DNA of 64,000 bases from Saccharothrix sp. S26 (GCF_021390395.1 NZ_JAJUWT010000016.1:1-64000); one strand, 5' to 3'. Shown: positions 17,568-26,014, counted from the first letter of the stretch. A program made the numbers and translations. The notes: generated by a model not told the origin, from the sequence alone.

Positions 17568-17631
17568 ATAAGAAACGGATCGTGTCTAACATGTGCAAGG
17601 TAGACCCGTGCGATAAGAAACGCAAAGTATC
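17568..17631. promoter_or_regulatory. Probable TetR operator region between exporter and regulator genes
   Basis: The intergenic stretch is clearly richer in A and T than its surroundings. It holds GTCTA-N12-TAGAC (17584-17605), GATA-N12-TATC (17612-17631) and a 10-bp direct repeat ATAAGAAACG at 17568-17577 and 17613-17622. Interrupted inverted repeats of this size fit a TetR-family binding site controlling both divergent units. Which repeat is the true operator is not clear. Confidence 0.45.
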
Positions 17632-17672
17632 TAAAGGGTCGGTAAAGGTGCACGGGTGGCGTAAGGGGCAGG

Positions 17673-18374
17673 GTGACGGGACCGAAGTCGCGCCGGCGGG
17701 GCGCGCCGCTGGAGCAGGCCATCCTGGACGCGGCCTGGGACGAGCTGCGCGAGGTCGGCTACGCCAGGCTCACCATAGAGGCAGTGGCCGCGCGGGCGGG
17801 AACGAGTAAACCGGTGATCTACCGGCGGTGGGGCGGACGGGCGGAGCTGGTGCTGGCGGCGTGGGCCCGCAAGCTGCCGGTGGAGCCGGAGACGCCCGAC
17901 ACCGGCACGTTGCGCGGCGACCTGCGCACGCTGTTCTCCCGCATCGCCCGTCGGGCCGACTCGATGATGAACGAGATGGTGGCGGGCGTGATGGGTGAGG
18001 CGTTCCGGCACCCCGAGGTGGCGGCGCTGCTGGGCGAGCGCCTGTCCAACCCGTCGCCGCTCACCGGCGCGGTGCGGTCGATCGTGGACCGGGCGGTGGC
18101 GCGGGCCGAGCTGCCGCCGGTCGAGCTGCCGCACCGGGTGCTGCGGCTGCCGCTGGACCTGGTGCGCAACGAGTCGATGACGTGCGGCGCGCCGGTGTCG
18201 GAGGAGACGGTGGGGTCGTTGGTGGATGACGTGTACGTGCCGTTGCTGCACGGGTTGGCGGCGGTGCAGGCGGCTGGTGGTGCGGCTGAGGGTCGTGGGG
18301 TGGCCGCGGGGAGTGGTGTGGGCGCGGGGAGTGGTCTGGGTGCGGGCGGCGGTGTCCGGGAGGACGTGGGGTGA
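17673..18374 (+). CDS. TetR-family transcriptional regulator
   Basis: A 233-residue repressor. The DNA-binding domain is ILDAAWDELREVGYARLTIEAVAARAGTSKPVIYRRWGGRAELV (about 15-60), and a TetR_C domain follows. The last 30 residues are a Gly/Ala/Val low-complexity tail (GVAAGSGVGAGSGLGAGGG). The GTG at 17673 follows AAGGGGCAGG. Divergent orientation to the two-gene ABC exporter suggests it represses efflux until a ligand binds. Its stop codon abuts that of the convergent propeller gene. Confidence 0.9.
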   Translation: MTGPKSRRRGAPLEQAILDAAWDELREVGYARLTIEAVAARAGTSKPVIYRRWGGRAELVLAAWARKLPVEPETPDTGTLRGDLRTLFSRIARRADSMMNEMVAGVMGEAFRHPEVAALLGERLSNPSPLTGAVRSIVDRAVARAELPPVELPHRVLRLPLDLVRNESMTCGAPVSEETVGSLVDDVYVPLLHGLAAVQAAGGAAEGRGVAAGSGVGAGSGLGAGGGVREDVG

Positions 18375-19310
18375 TCAGGGGCGGGTCACGCGGGCGAGGG
18401 CCCCGGTTTCCAGGGCGAGCCACAGCGCGCCGTCCGGGCCCGGGGTGAGGCCGTGCGGTTCGGCGTGGGGTGCGGGCAGCGGGTGTGAGTCGGTGGTGCC
18501 GTCGGTGGTGATCACGCCGACCCGGTTCGCGCCCCATTCGGTGAACCACAGGTCGCCGCGGTCGTCGGCGACGATGGCGTGAGGGCGGGCGGCGGGGTCG
18601 GCCAGCGGGAACTCGGTGATCTCGCCGCCGGTGGTGATGCGGCCGATGCGGCCCGCGGCGATCTCGGTGAACCAGAGCGACCCGTCGGGCCCTGCACAGA
18701 TGCCGACCGGTCCGGCGGCGTCGGTGGGGAGCCGGTGGACGGTGACGTCGCCGGTCGCGGTGATGCGGCCGATCGCGTTGGCCTGGTTGAGCGTGAACCA
18801 CAGGGCGTCGTCCGGTCCCGCGGTGATGGCGGACGGGTACGCGCCGGTCAGCGGTAGCTCGAACTCGGTGACGTGGCCGTCGGTGGTGATGCGGCCGATG
18901 CGGTCGGCGGTGATCTCGGTGAACCAGAGCGCGCCGTCGTGGCCGACCGCCAGGCCGTAGGGGCCGCAGTCGGGGGTCGGTGGCGTGAACTCGGTGACCT
19001 CGCCGGTCGTGGTGATGCGGCCGATGCGGTGGCCCTGGTACTCGGTGAACCAGAGGGCGCCGTCCGGGCCGGGGACGATCACGGTGGGGCCGCGGTCCGG
19101 GGCCAGGTCGTGAGTGGTCGGCTGGTCGCCGGGGACGAGTCGGCCGATCCCGCTGCGGTGGACCAGCGTGTACCAGAGCGCGCCGTCCGGGCCGGTGGTG
19201 ATCGCGTACGGGCCGCTGTCGGGGGTGGTGACGAGGTGGATTTCGACGCTGAGGGCGGCGGCTGGGGTGGTCTGGGCGCTCGGGGTGGGCGGGGGTTCGG
19301 TGGGCGTCAT
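18375..19310 (-). CDS. Virginiamycin B lyase-like seven-bladed propeller protein
   Basis: A 311-residue protein made of about seven repeats of the form GPDGALWFTE...GRITTTGEVTEF, the pattern of the Vgb streptogramin B lyase family. Vgb opens the cyclic depsipeptide ring using His and Glu residues near the C-terminus. Here the region HAIVADDRGDLWFTEWGAN and EPHGLTPGPDGALWLALETG resembles that active site, but I cannot confirm each residue. Many family members are not antibiotic lyases, so a resistance role is only possible. There is no signal peptide. Confidence 0.8.
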   Translation of the reverse strand: MTPTEPPPTPSAQTTPAAALSVEIHLVTTPDSGPYAITTGPDGALWYTLVHRSGIGRLVPGDQPTTHDLAPDRGPTVIVPGPDGALWFTEYQGHRIGRITTTGEVTEFTPPTPDCGPYGLAVGHDGALWFTEITADRIGRITTDGHVTEFELPLTGAYPSAITAGPDDALWFTLNQANAIGRITATGDVTVHRLPTDAAGPVGICAGPDGSLWFTEIAAGRIGRITTGGEITEFPLADPAARPHAIVADDRGDLWFTEWGANRVGVITTDGTTDSHPLPAPHAEPHGLTPGPDGALWLALETGALARVTRP

Positions 19311-19436
19311 GGGGAGAGGTTCGTCTCCTGGCGGATTGGGGTTGTCGCGGTGTGTGTACTTGGCGTCCGGTCGGGGTAGTTAGGGCTCGCCGTGTGCGCG
19401 CGTGGTCAACACGGTAGGCCGGCTTCGGCTGGCTGG

Positions 19437-19486
19437 GTCAGACTGGCGCGGAACGTTGAGACAAACAGCCTCCGCGCCGGTCTGAC
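19437..19486. terminator. Hairpin terminator downstream of the Ser/Thr kinase gene
   Basis: Arms of 16 bp (19437-19452 and 19471-19486) with one mismatch flank an 18-nt loop, starting 20 bp after the kinase stop codon in the gap before the propeller gene. Confidence 0.6.
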
Positions 19487-19505
19487 CTCCCTTCCCGGGT
19501 GCGAG

Positions 19506-20945
19506 TCAATTCGAGGTGCAGGTCAGGTCCGGGTCGGGGACGCCCTGTCCGTTGGCGGTGAAGCCGAACGTGGTGGAGCCGTCCGCCGGGAGCTTGCCGT
19601 TGTGCGCCGCGTTGGTGACGGTCATCGAGTCCTCGTGCACGGTCAGGGTGCCGTTCCACAGGTTGCTGATCGAGTGGCCCTCCGGGCGGGGCCAGGTGAC
19701 GGTCCAGGTGGTGGTCGGCTGGTCGCTCGCGTTGCGCACGGTGACTTGGGCCTGGTAGCCGCCCGGCCACGAGTTGGTGATGGTGAAGCGGGCGCGGCAG
19801 GTGGATGCCTGGGCGGGGGTGCTGCTGCTGGTGGTTGTGGTTGAGGTGGGCGGGGTGGTTGTCGTTCGGGTGGTGGTGTCGGTGGTGACCGTGGTGTCGG
19901 TGGTGTCGGTGGTGGATGCGGCGGGTTGGGTGGTGGTCGCGGGGGAGTTGGTGGTCGTCGTCGTGGCGGGCGCGGGGTCGGCGGTGCTGGCCGAGTCCTT
20001 GCGGGCCAGCGAGTTGCCGATCACGATCCCGGTGGCGACCAGCACGACCGCGCCGGCGATCAGCGCGATCCGCCGCCACGGCACGCGGGGCTGCGCGGGC
20101 AGCGGGCGGGTGTCGCCGATCTGGGACGAGCCGGGCAGCGGGCGCCCTTCGACGACCGCGCCGAGCAGCGTGTGCAGCTCGGCCATCGTCGGACGTTCGG
20201 CCGGGTCGCGGCGCAGGACGCGTTCCAGCACGTCACCCAAGGGGCCGGTGAACGTCATCGGGGCCATTTCGCCGTCCGCCACGCGCCGGAGCAGCGCGTA
20301 CGGGTTGTCGGTGGTGCCGAACGGCGGGTGGCCTTCGAGGGCGGCGTAGAGCGTCGCGCCCAGCGAGTAGACGTCGGAGGGGAACATGGCGTCCTGGCCG
20401 GCCGCCACTTCGGGGGCGAGGAACGCGGGCGTGCCGACGACCACCCTGGCATCGGTGACGGTGGTCTCGCCGATCGCGCGGGCGATGCCGAAGTCGGCGA
20501 TCTTCGCGGTGCCGTCCTCGGTCAGCAGGATGTTGAACGTCGTGACGTCGCGGTGCACGATGCCGTTCGCGTGGGCGGCGGCGAGGGCGGAGGCGACCTG
20601 CCAGCCGACGCCCGCCACCAGCTCCTCCGGCAGCGGTCCGCCTTCGTCGACCAGTTCGGCCAGCGTCTTCGACGGCAGGTACTCCATCACCAGGCACGGC
20701 TGGCCGCCGTGTTCGACGACGTCGTGCACGGTGACGGCGTGCGGGTGCCGCAGGCGGGCGGCGACCCGCCCTTCCCGCACGATCCGCTCCACGGCGCGCG
20801 GTGAGTTGGCCGCGTTGAGGAGCTTGACCGCGACGGATCGCCCCAGGCGCTCGTCACGCGCCCGCCAGACCACCCCGGCCGCCCCGCGCCCGATCAACTC
20901 CACCAGCCGGTAACGCCCGGCGATGACCTCGTCCCGTTCCGACAC
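19506..20945 (-). CDS. Membrane Ser/Thr protein kinase with extracellular CBM2-like domain and atypical HRD loop
   Basis: A 479-residue receptor-like kinase. The kinase domain (about 12-265) has the glycine loop GRGAAGVVW, Lys41 in VAVKLL, the loop HRDVTTFN (131-138) and DFG at 151-153. The Lys that normally follows HRDx (HRDxKPxN) is Thr135, confirmed in the DNA. A single membrane helix spans about 292-310. A Thr-rich linker covers 318-380, and residues 382-479 match a cellulose/chitin-binding CBM2 fold, with ARFTITNSWPGGYQAQVTV and ISNLWNG. The kinase lies inside and the sugar-binding domain outside, which suggests sensing of polysaccharide or cell wall. Activity of the altered loop is uncertain. 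Confidence 0.9.
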   Translation of the reverse strand: MSERDEVIAGRYRLVELIGRGAAGVVWRARDERLGRSVAVKLLNAANSPRAVERIVREGRVAARLRHPHAVTVHDVVEHGGQPCLVMEYLPSKTLAELVDEGGPLPEELVAGVGWQVASALAAAHANGIVHRDVTTFNILLTEDGTAKIADFGIARAIGETTVTDARVVVGTPAFLAPEVAAGQDAMFPSDVYSLGATLYAALEGHPPFGTTDNPYALLRRVADGEMAPMTFTGPLGDVLERVLRRDPAERPTMAELHTLLGAVVEGRPLPGSSQIGDTRPLPAQPRVPWRRIALIAGAVVLVATGIVIGNSLARKDSASTADPAPATTTTTNSPATTTQPAASTTDTTDTTVTTDTTTRTTTTPPTSTTTTSSSTPAQASTCRARFTITNSWPGGYQAQVTVRNASDQPTTTWTVTWPRPEGHSISNLWNGTLTVHEDSMTVTNAAHNGKLPADGSTTFGFTANGQGVPDPDLTCTSN

Positions 20946-21404
20946 AGCCAGAAGCTACTTGGCCGGATGGTTCGTCGGCCACCTCCAGTTGATCTCAGGG
21001 TGGGGTCAAGGCAGCGGTCTTGAGTCCGGCTCGATTTGACATGGGGCCCGTACGGGCACTCCAGGCAGGCCAAAGCCGGCAGGCCCGGCGGGGAAAAGCG
21101 TCCCGCCAGGCCTGCCGGCTTCGACCAGCCTAAAGCACCCGAACCCATGTCAAATCGGGCCTCGGTGGGCTGGTTCCGGGTCCGTTGTGGGTGGGTTCGG
21201 CGTGGTGGCGAGCGGAAGTAGCGGCCGTTGGCATGCCGATCGGCGACTTCCCCGGCAGCCTCGGCGCCAACTCCACCGAAACATGAGCGACACGCCGGCC
21301 GGTCCCTTTGAAGCCGTCGAGGTCTACGAGATCCAAGGCCAGAACCACTACCTCATTCGAGACGCCGTGGCGTGCGGACGAGTTCCCCTGTCATCGTGCC
21401 GTGG
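20946..21404. other. 459-bp intergenic region with nested inverted repeat
   Basis: No coding region is evident. The stretch holds the 126-nt nested hairpin described separately. The remainder, 21158-21404, shows no clear ORF with family similarity, only GC-rich sequence next to the 3' end of the secreted propeller gene. Confidence 0.6.
21032..21157 (-). ncRNA. Candidate structured RNA or large hairpin element
   Basis: The outer arms are a perfect 14-bp inverted repeat (CGATTTGACATGGG at 21032-21045, its complement at 21144-21157). The inner arms are 20 bp with one mismatch (21073-21092 and 21102-21121) around a 9-nt loop. The two middle segments also pair. Seven of the eight differences between paired arms are C/A combinations on the plus strand, which turn into G-U pairs in minus-strand RNA. 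This suggests the structure matters in a transcript running with the flanking minus-strand genes. It has no T-tract, so it could be an attenuator, a terminator, a processed RNA or a MITE-like element. Confidence 0.5.
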
Positions 21405-22409
21405 TCAGCTGCCGGCGATGCTCAGGCCGTTCCACGGTGCCGCGAGCGTGGTGGCCTGGTTGACGTCGCCGAACGGCAGCCAGCGGCCGTCGCTGGTGCG
21501 GATCGTGTGCAGCAGGCGGTTCTCGCTGGTGGTCAGCGCGACGTGCAGCGTGCCCAGCGAAGCGGTGATCGAGAACTGGGTGACGGTTCCGCCCGGTGCG
21601 CCGGTTTGCGACGCGACCTCGTGGAAGGAGGTCCAGCCGGTCGAGCGGAGCGCGGCGTGGTAGAGGGCGCCGTCGTTGCCGACCACGACGGCGTGCAGTT
21701 CCGTGCCGACCTGGGCGATGTCGACGGCAACGGCCGTCGTGCCGGACCGCGGGGTGAACGGCACGTCCGCGCGCTGTTCCCACGTGCCGTCGGCGTGCCG
21801 GACGAAGGACGACAACACGGTGTCCGCGGGCGGGTTCAGGGTCAGCAGCCGCAGGTCGCTGCCGGCACCGGCGATCGCGAAATCGCTGTCGAAGTCGACC
21901 TGGGCCGGGATGGCGGTCCACGGTGTCCACGTGCCGTCGGCGTGCCGGATGCGGTGAGTGAGGGCCGCGCCGTTGTCCCCGCCCCGCTGCACGCGGTGCA
22001 GTTCGCCGGCGACCGCAGTGAGGTCGACGTCGCTGGTCGGGCCGTCGGCGACGGGGTTCTCCTCGGTCCAGGAACCGTCGGCGTGCCGGATGACGTACCG
22101 GTATGCCTGGTAGTACGGCCCCACGCCGTAGTACCAGTTGTGCATCACGTGCTCTTCGTTGCCGACGATGGCCGAGGTCAGGTTGTTCGTGTAGTGCGCG
22201 CGGGGCGCGTTCGGGATGGTGTTGAACGGGTACCAGGACCCGTCGGCGCGGCGGATGGTGTGCGCGATTTCGCCGCCGCTGAGGGTCCTGACCAAGTGGA
22301 CTTCCCCCGGGGCGTGCATCGTGGCCGGTTCGGCGTGGGCGGGCGCGGTCAGTGCTGCCATCGCCAGGGCCGCCACGGCCGGTATGCGCAGTGCGGTTCG
22401 CCTGTTCAT
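21405..22409 (-). CDS. Secreted repeat (propeller-like) protein of unknown function
   Basis: A 334-residue protein with a Sec signal peptide (about 1-26, ending AHA). The mature part has repeated units around IRHADGSWT, HRIRHADGTWTPW and FVRHADGTWEQ spaced about 45-50 residues apart, which suggests a beta-propeller. No enzymatic motif is visible. A strong AAGGGGGA site precedes the ATG. The gene starts 76 bp after the LodB-like gene on the same strand, so it may be cotranscribed with the five-gene quinoprotein-like operon, but no evidence ties its function to it. Confidence 0.75.
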   Translation of the reverse strand: MNRRTALRIPAVAALAMAALTAPAHAEPATMHAPGEVHLVRTLSGGEIAHTIRRADGSWYPFNTIPNAPRAHYTNNLTSAIVGNEEHVMHNWYYGVGPYYQAYRYVIRHADGSWTEENPVADGPTSDVDLTAVAGELHRVQRGGDNGAALTHRIRHADGTWTPWTAIPAQVDFDSDFAIAGAGSDLRLLTLNPPADTVLSSFVRHADGTWEQRADVPFTPRSGTTAVAVDIAQVGTELHAVVVGNDGALYHAALRSTGWTSFHEVASQTGAPGGTVTQFSITASLGTLHVALTTSENRLLHTIRTSDGRWLPFGDVNQATTLAAPWNGLSIAGS

Positions 22410-22485
22410 CGTTGTTCCCCCTTGATGTGGCGTGAGTCACCTGCCTAGCACTGTCGGGGGGAAGTGGTGGGGTGAACGGCGGAAT

Positions 22486-23823
22486 TCAGGCGGTGACCAG
22501 GAGACCTCGGGAGAGCAGCCACCGCGCGGTGGCCTCGGCCTGGTGCGCGGGCAGGTGGGCCGACCAGGCGTGGAGCAGGTCGGCGATCGGGCGAGGACGG
22601 TCGAGGTGGTCGAGCAGCGGGGCCAGTTCGGTGTCGGCGACGTGGGCGACGGGTGCAGGCAGCGACGGGTGGGTCAGGGCGCGGCGCAGGGTGACGAGGT
22701 CGCCGACCGGGCACGGGGTCGGCACCACGGCGGCCTCGTCGGCCAGGCGCACGGGGCGGTGCGGGTCGGCGGGGGTGAGCGGGCGGGGTGGGGCGGGTGG
22801 TGGTGCGGCCCGGCGGCGCCAGAACGGTTGGTCGCGGTAGCGCTGGTGGCGGTCGTAGTGGGCGGCGGTCCAGGTCGCGTGGCGGGACGCGGTGCGGTCG
22901 CGGCTGTCGCGGTAGAAGGCGAGGGCGGCGGCGCGGTCACCGTCGGAGAGGACGGTGTGGACCGTGACGGCGGCGGCCATGGCGCTGTGCAGCGCGCTGT
23001 CCACGCCCGACGAGGTGAGCGGGTCGAGCGTGAAGGCCGCTTCACCGACCTTGACGTGGTCCTCGGTGACGGGATCGTCGTCGCGGTAGGCGGTGGCGTC
23101 GCACACGGCCACGTCCAGGACGCGCGGGCGGTCGGCGAACAGGCCCGTGGTGTCGAGCAGGTGGTGGTAGAGCCGCGCCACGTCGAACGCGTGCCGGCGC
23201 AGGAGGTCCGGGTCGACGAACGCCATCGCGCGGAACGCGCCGTCGGGCAGGGGAGCGCCCCAGCACCACGCCTGCGGGCCCGTGCCGATCCGGGCCGGGC
23301 CGCCACCCGGCCAAGCGGTGTGCAGGGCGAGGGTCCGCGGGCCGGTGGCGGTGGCCGTGCCGCCGGAGATGCGGTGGCGCCCGCTCGCGTCCACCAGGAA
23401 CCGGGCCCGCAGCACGTCGTGGCGCAGCGGCACCTCCCAGCCGGCCGGGCCGCGACGGGGCCGGCCGGCGCGGGCGGGTTGCCGGACGGAGACCCCGGCG
23501 GCGCGTGCGGCGGCGAGCAGGGCGTGGTCGAACCACCCCCGGTCGACGGTGACCGCACGGGGATCGGGCGGGACCAGGCGGGTGGCGGTGTCCTCCCACC
23601 GGACGAGGGTGCCCCGCGACGGCAGGGAGCCGCCCAGGGCGTGGGGCAGGCCGAGGACGTCGAGCAGTGGCCGGACGCCCGGTGACAACGCCTCGCCGAC
23701 GTGCGGGCGGGGGAACGGGCGGCGTTCCAGCAGCACGACGCGGTGGCCGAGGCGGGCCAGGCGCAGCGCGCACGCGGAACCGGCCGGGCCGCCGCCGACC
23801 ACGCAGACGTCCCAGGTCGTCAT
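22486..23823 (-). CDS. LodB-like FAD-dependent modifying enzyme
   Basis: A 445-residue flavoprotein. The Rossmann motif VVGGGPAGSACALRL is at residues 7-21, followed by HVGEALSPGVRPLLDVLGL, a segment shared by tryptophan halogenases, geranylgeranyl reductases and the LodB/QhpG family. In known systems LodB or QhpG hydroxylates the Trp that becomes cysteine tryptophylquinone. The context of two LodA-like proteins fits that role. It is the last gene of a five-gene chain and overlaps the radical SAM gene by four bases. The ATG at 23821-23823 starts directly at the FAD-binding strand. It could instead act on a small-molecule substrate. Confidence 0.75.
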   Translation of the reverse strand: MTTWDVCVVGGGPAGSACALRLARLGHRVVLLERRPFPRPHVGEALSPGVRPLLDVLGLPHALGGSLPSRGTLVRWEDTATRLVPPDPRAVTVDRGWFDHALLAAARAAGVSVRQPARAGRPRRGPAGWEVPLRHDVLRARFLVDASGRHRISGGTATATGPRTLALHTAWPGGGPARIGTGPQAWCWGAPLPDGAFRAMAFVDPDLLRRHAFDVARLYHHLLDTTGLFADRPRVLDVAVCDATAYRDDDPVTEDHVKVGEAAFTLDPLTSSGVDSALHSAMAAAVTVHTVLSDGDRAAALAFYRDSRDRTASRHATWTAAHYDRHQRYRDQPFWRRRAAPPPAPPRPLTPADPHRPVRLADEAAVVPTPCPVGDLVTLRRALTHPSLPAPVAHVADTELAPLLDHLDRPRPIADLLHAWSAHLPAHQAEATARWLLSRGLLVTA

Positions 23824-25151
23824 GCGGCGAAGTAGTCGGGCCTGGCCGCGAGCAGGCGGCTGTAGACCGACAGGCAGTGGTGCAGCCAGCCGCGGATGTA
23901 GGCGCAGGCGGGTCGGCCCCGGCGGATCACCTCGTGGTGGCAGCCGCCGCCGCACAGGTACCTGGCCCAGCACCCGGAGCACGGCTCCTGCCGGTGCACG
24001 TGGCGGTCGGTCAGCCAGCGGGCGCGCTTGGCGTCGTCCGGGTCGGTGGCCAGGTCGCCCATCGCGCCGTCGGCATCGCCGACGAACCGGTGGCACGCCG
24101 ACAGCTCACCGTCGGCCGACACGCCCAGGTAGCCCGCGCCCGCCCCGCACGGGTAGGGCCGGTGCGTGCCGCGGTGGATCTCGCGCAGCGCGGTGACCAG
24201 GTTGGTGAACGGGTAGCGCCGACCGGCCAGGACCCGGCGGACGAACTCCTCGCCGCACGCGGTCATCTGCTCCAGCATCACCTCCAGGTCCGGCAACGCC
24301 ATCTCGCCGTGCCCGGTGGGCGAGCTGAGCATGGGGGAGAAGCCGACGCCGTGGAACCCGGCGGCGGTGAACTCCTCCAGCGTGCGCGGCAGGTCGAGGT
24401 TGAGCGGGGTGACCGTGACGCGGGCCGAGACCTGCATCCGGCGCTGCATCGCCAGCAGCGGCGCGACCCGGTCCATGACGCGCTGGTAGCTGCCGCGGCC
24501 GTCGCGGTGGGGGCGCAGCAAATCGTGCCGCGCGCCGACGCCGTCGAGGCTGACCGTGACCGCGAAGCCGTGCGCCTCGAAGAACTCGCCGTCCTCGGGC
24601 GTGAGCAGGGTGCCGTTGGTGGTGATGGAGAACGTGACCGGGATCCCGGTCCGCCGCGAGACGGTGACGGCGTGGTCGGTCGCGGCGCGCACGACCGGCC
24701 GGTTGATCAGCGGCTCGCCGCCGAGGAACGCCAGGTTGACCCGTTCGCCGGGTGCGGCGTCGCGGAACAGCGCGTCCACGGCGGTGAACGCGGTCCGCTC
24801 CGGCATGTTCTTGGCCGGTCCGCCGAAGTCGCCCTGCTGGGCGTAGCAGTAGGTGCAGCCGAGGTTGCACTTCTGGGCCACGGCCAGCGACAGCGCCCGC
24901 ACCGGCGGCGGGTCGGGCGCGAGGTCGTCGATCCGGCGCGGCGCGTCGAGGCCCAGGTCGGCGAGCACCGCGTCCAGCACCTCGGGGTCGGGGTCGCGGC
25001 GGGCGGCGTCGATCCGGTCGTAGAGGGCCCGGCCCACGCCGAACAGGCGGCTGCCGTCGGCCAGCAGCACGCGCGGCCCGGCGTCGGTGTCGAGCAGGTG
25101 GACGTCGGGGTGGACGGGTGCGGACGCCTCGAACAGGTCCCTCGCGGTCAT
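23820..25151 (-). CDS. Radical SAM/SPASM peptide maturase
   Basis: A 443-residue enzyme. An N-terminal region of about 85 residues may recognise the substrate. The SAM cluster motif is CNLGCTYC with Cys95, Cys99 and Cys102. Later come LAFLGGEPLINRP and TTNGTLLTPED. The C-terminal SPASM region carries PYPCGAGAGYLGVSADGELSAC and CSGCWARYLCGGGCHHE for auxiliary clusters. SPASM enzymes such as QhpD form thioether cross-links in the quinone-bearing subunit of amine dehydrogenase; others activate sulfatases. The gene overlaps its upstream neighbour by four bases. Its likely substrate is the Cys-rich 288-residue protein encoded just before it. Confidence 0.88.
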   Translation of the reverse strand: MTARDLFEASAPVHPDVHLLDTDAGPRVLLADGSRLFGVGRALYDRIDAARRDPDPEVLDAVLADLGLDAPRRIDDLAPDPPPVRALSLAVAQKCNLGCTYCYAQQGDFGGPAKNMPERTAFTAVDALFRDAAPGERVNLAFLGGEPLINRPVVRAATDHAVTVSRRTGIPVTFSITTNGTLLTPEDGEFFEAHGFAVTVSLDGVGARHDLLRPHRDGRGSYQRVMDRVAPLLAMQRRMQVSARVTVTPLNLDLPRTLEEFTAAGFHGVGFSPMLSSPTGHGEMALPDLEVMLEQMTACGEEFVRRVLAGRRYPFTNLVTALREIHRGTHRPYPCGAGAGYLGVSADGELSACHRFVGDADGAMGDLATDPDDAKRARWLTDRHVHRQEPCSGCWARYLCGGGCHHEVIRRGRPACAYIRGWLHHCLSVYSRLLAARPDYFAA

Positions 25152-26014
25152 CGGCCCTCCGGGTCGGCTTCGAGGTGTTCGGGCGCGTCGTCGCCGCCCA
25201 CGATGAACCGCAGCTCGCCCTGCCAGTCCCGGAACAGGTCGTCGTAGCTGACCAGCCGGGAGTCGTCGCGGTTGTCCAGCACGTACTCGCGGGGCTCCCG
25301 GTCCTTGGCGAACCAGTGGTTACCGGTGGTGGTGCCCGCGCCGGTGTCCTCGACGTTGACGTAGTCCGGCCGGCTGGCGGCCCAGTAGTAGCAGGCGCAC
25401 TCGCGGTAGTCGTTCTGCCAGGGCGAGCACAGGCCGCTGGTCAGCTCGCCCGGCCCGGCCACGTCCTCGGCGATCACGGCGAGCCGCTCGCCGGTCGCCG
25501 CGCTGCGCGCGAACAGCGGCCTGACCTCCAGTTCCACCACCTGGAACCGCGGGTCGGGCAGCTGCGCCGGTTTGCCGACCGGGTTCGGGGCCGCGTCCGC
25601 GGTGAACAGGCACGGCACGGTCCGCCCGACGTGGTCGGCCAGCACGTCGGCCAGGGAGTTCGACCACTCCAGCATCATCACGCCGTCGGGGTTGCCCGCC
25701 GAGGTCAACGGCGCCGAGCCGGCCCCCGGCCGGGTCGGGCCCACCACGGGGCCGATGACGTCGTGGTCGCCGACGCTGATCAGCCGGCGGCCGATGAGCC
25801 CTTGGTGCTCCGGCTGGGCGTCCACGACGTAGTTGTCGGCCTCGTGCAGCTCGATGCCGACCAGCAGCCTGCGCCAGATGGTGCGGATGTCGAACTCCAG
25901 GCCGGGGTAGGCGTTGGAGATCGCCGACTCCGGCAACGTGCTCGGCGGGTTGCCCGCGGCGGTGTGGTTCAGCTGGGCGGTGAGGTTCAGCGGGTCGATC
26001 CGGTCGTCGCTCAT
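25148..26014 (-). CDS. LodA C-terminal-like protein, candidate CTQ-bearing subunit
   Basis: A 288-residue protein whose central part resembles the C-terminal domain of LodA/GoxA oxidases. The segment LCSPWQNDYRECACYYWAA (from residue 195) followed by SRPDYV parallels the PWQADF...WWPAQRPD signature of that family. Cys135 lies 64 residues before Trp199; in LodA the cofactor Cys516 and Trp581 are 65 apart, which makes this pair the best candidate for a cysteine tryptophylquinone. Cys196, Cys206 and Cys208 could be cross-linked by the adjacent radical SAM enzyme. There is no signal peptide. In LodA this domain is fused to the N-terminal domain; here it is a separate gene, overlapping both neighbours by four bases. 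Confidence 0.7.
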   Translation of the reverse strand: MSDDRIDPLNLTAQLNHTAAGNPPSTLPESAISNAYPGLEFDIRTIWRRLLVGIELHEADNYVVDAQPEHQGLIGRRLISVGDHDVIGPVVGPTRPGAGSAPLTSAGNPDGVMMLEWSNSLADVLADHVGRTVPCLFTADAAPNPVGKPAQLPDPRFQVVELEVRPLFARSAATGERLAVIAEDVAGPGELTSGLCSPWQNDYRECACYYWAASRPDYVNVEDTGAGTTTGNHWFAKDREPREYVLDNRDDSRLVSYDDLFRDWQGELRFIVGGDDAPEHLEADPEGR

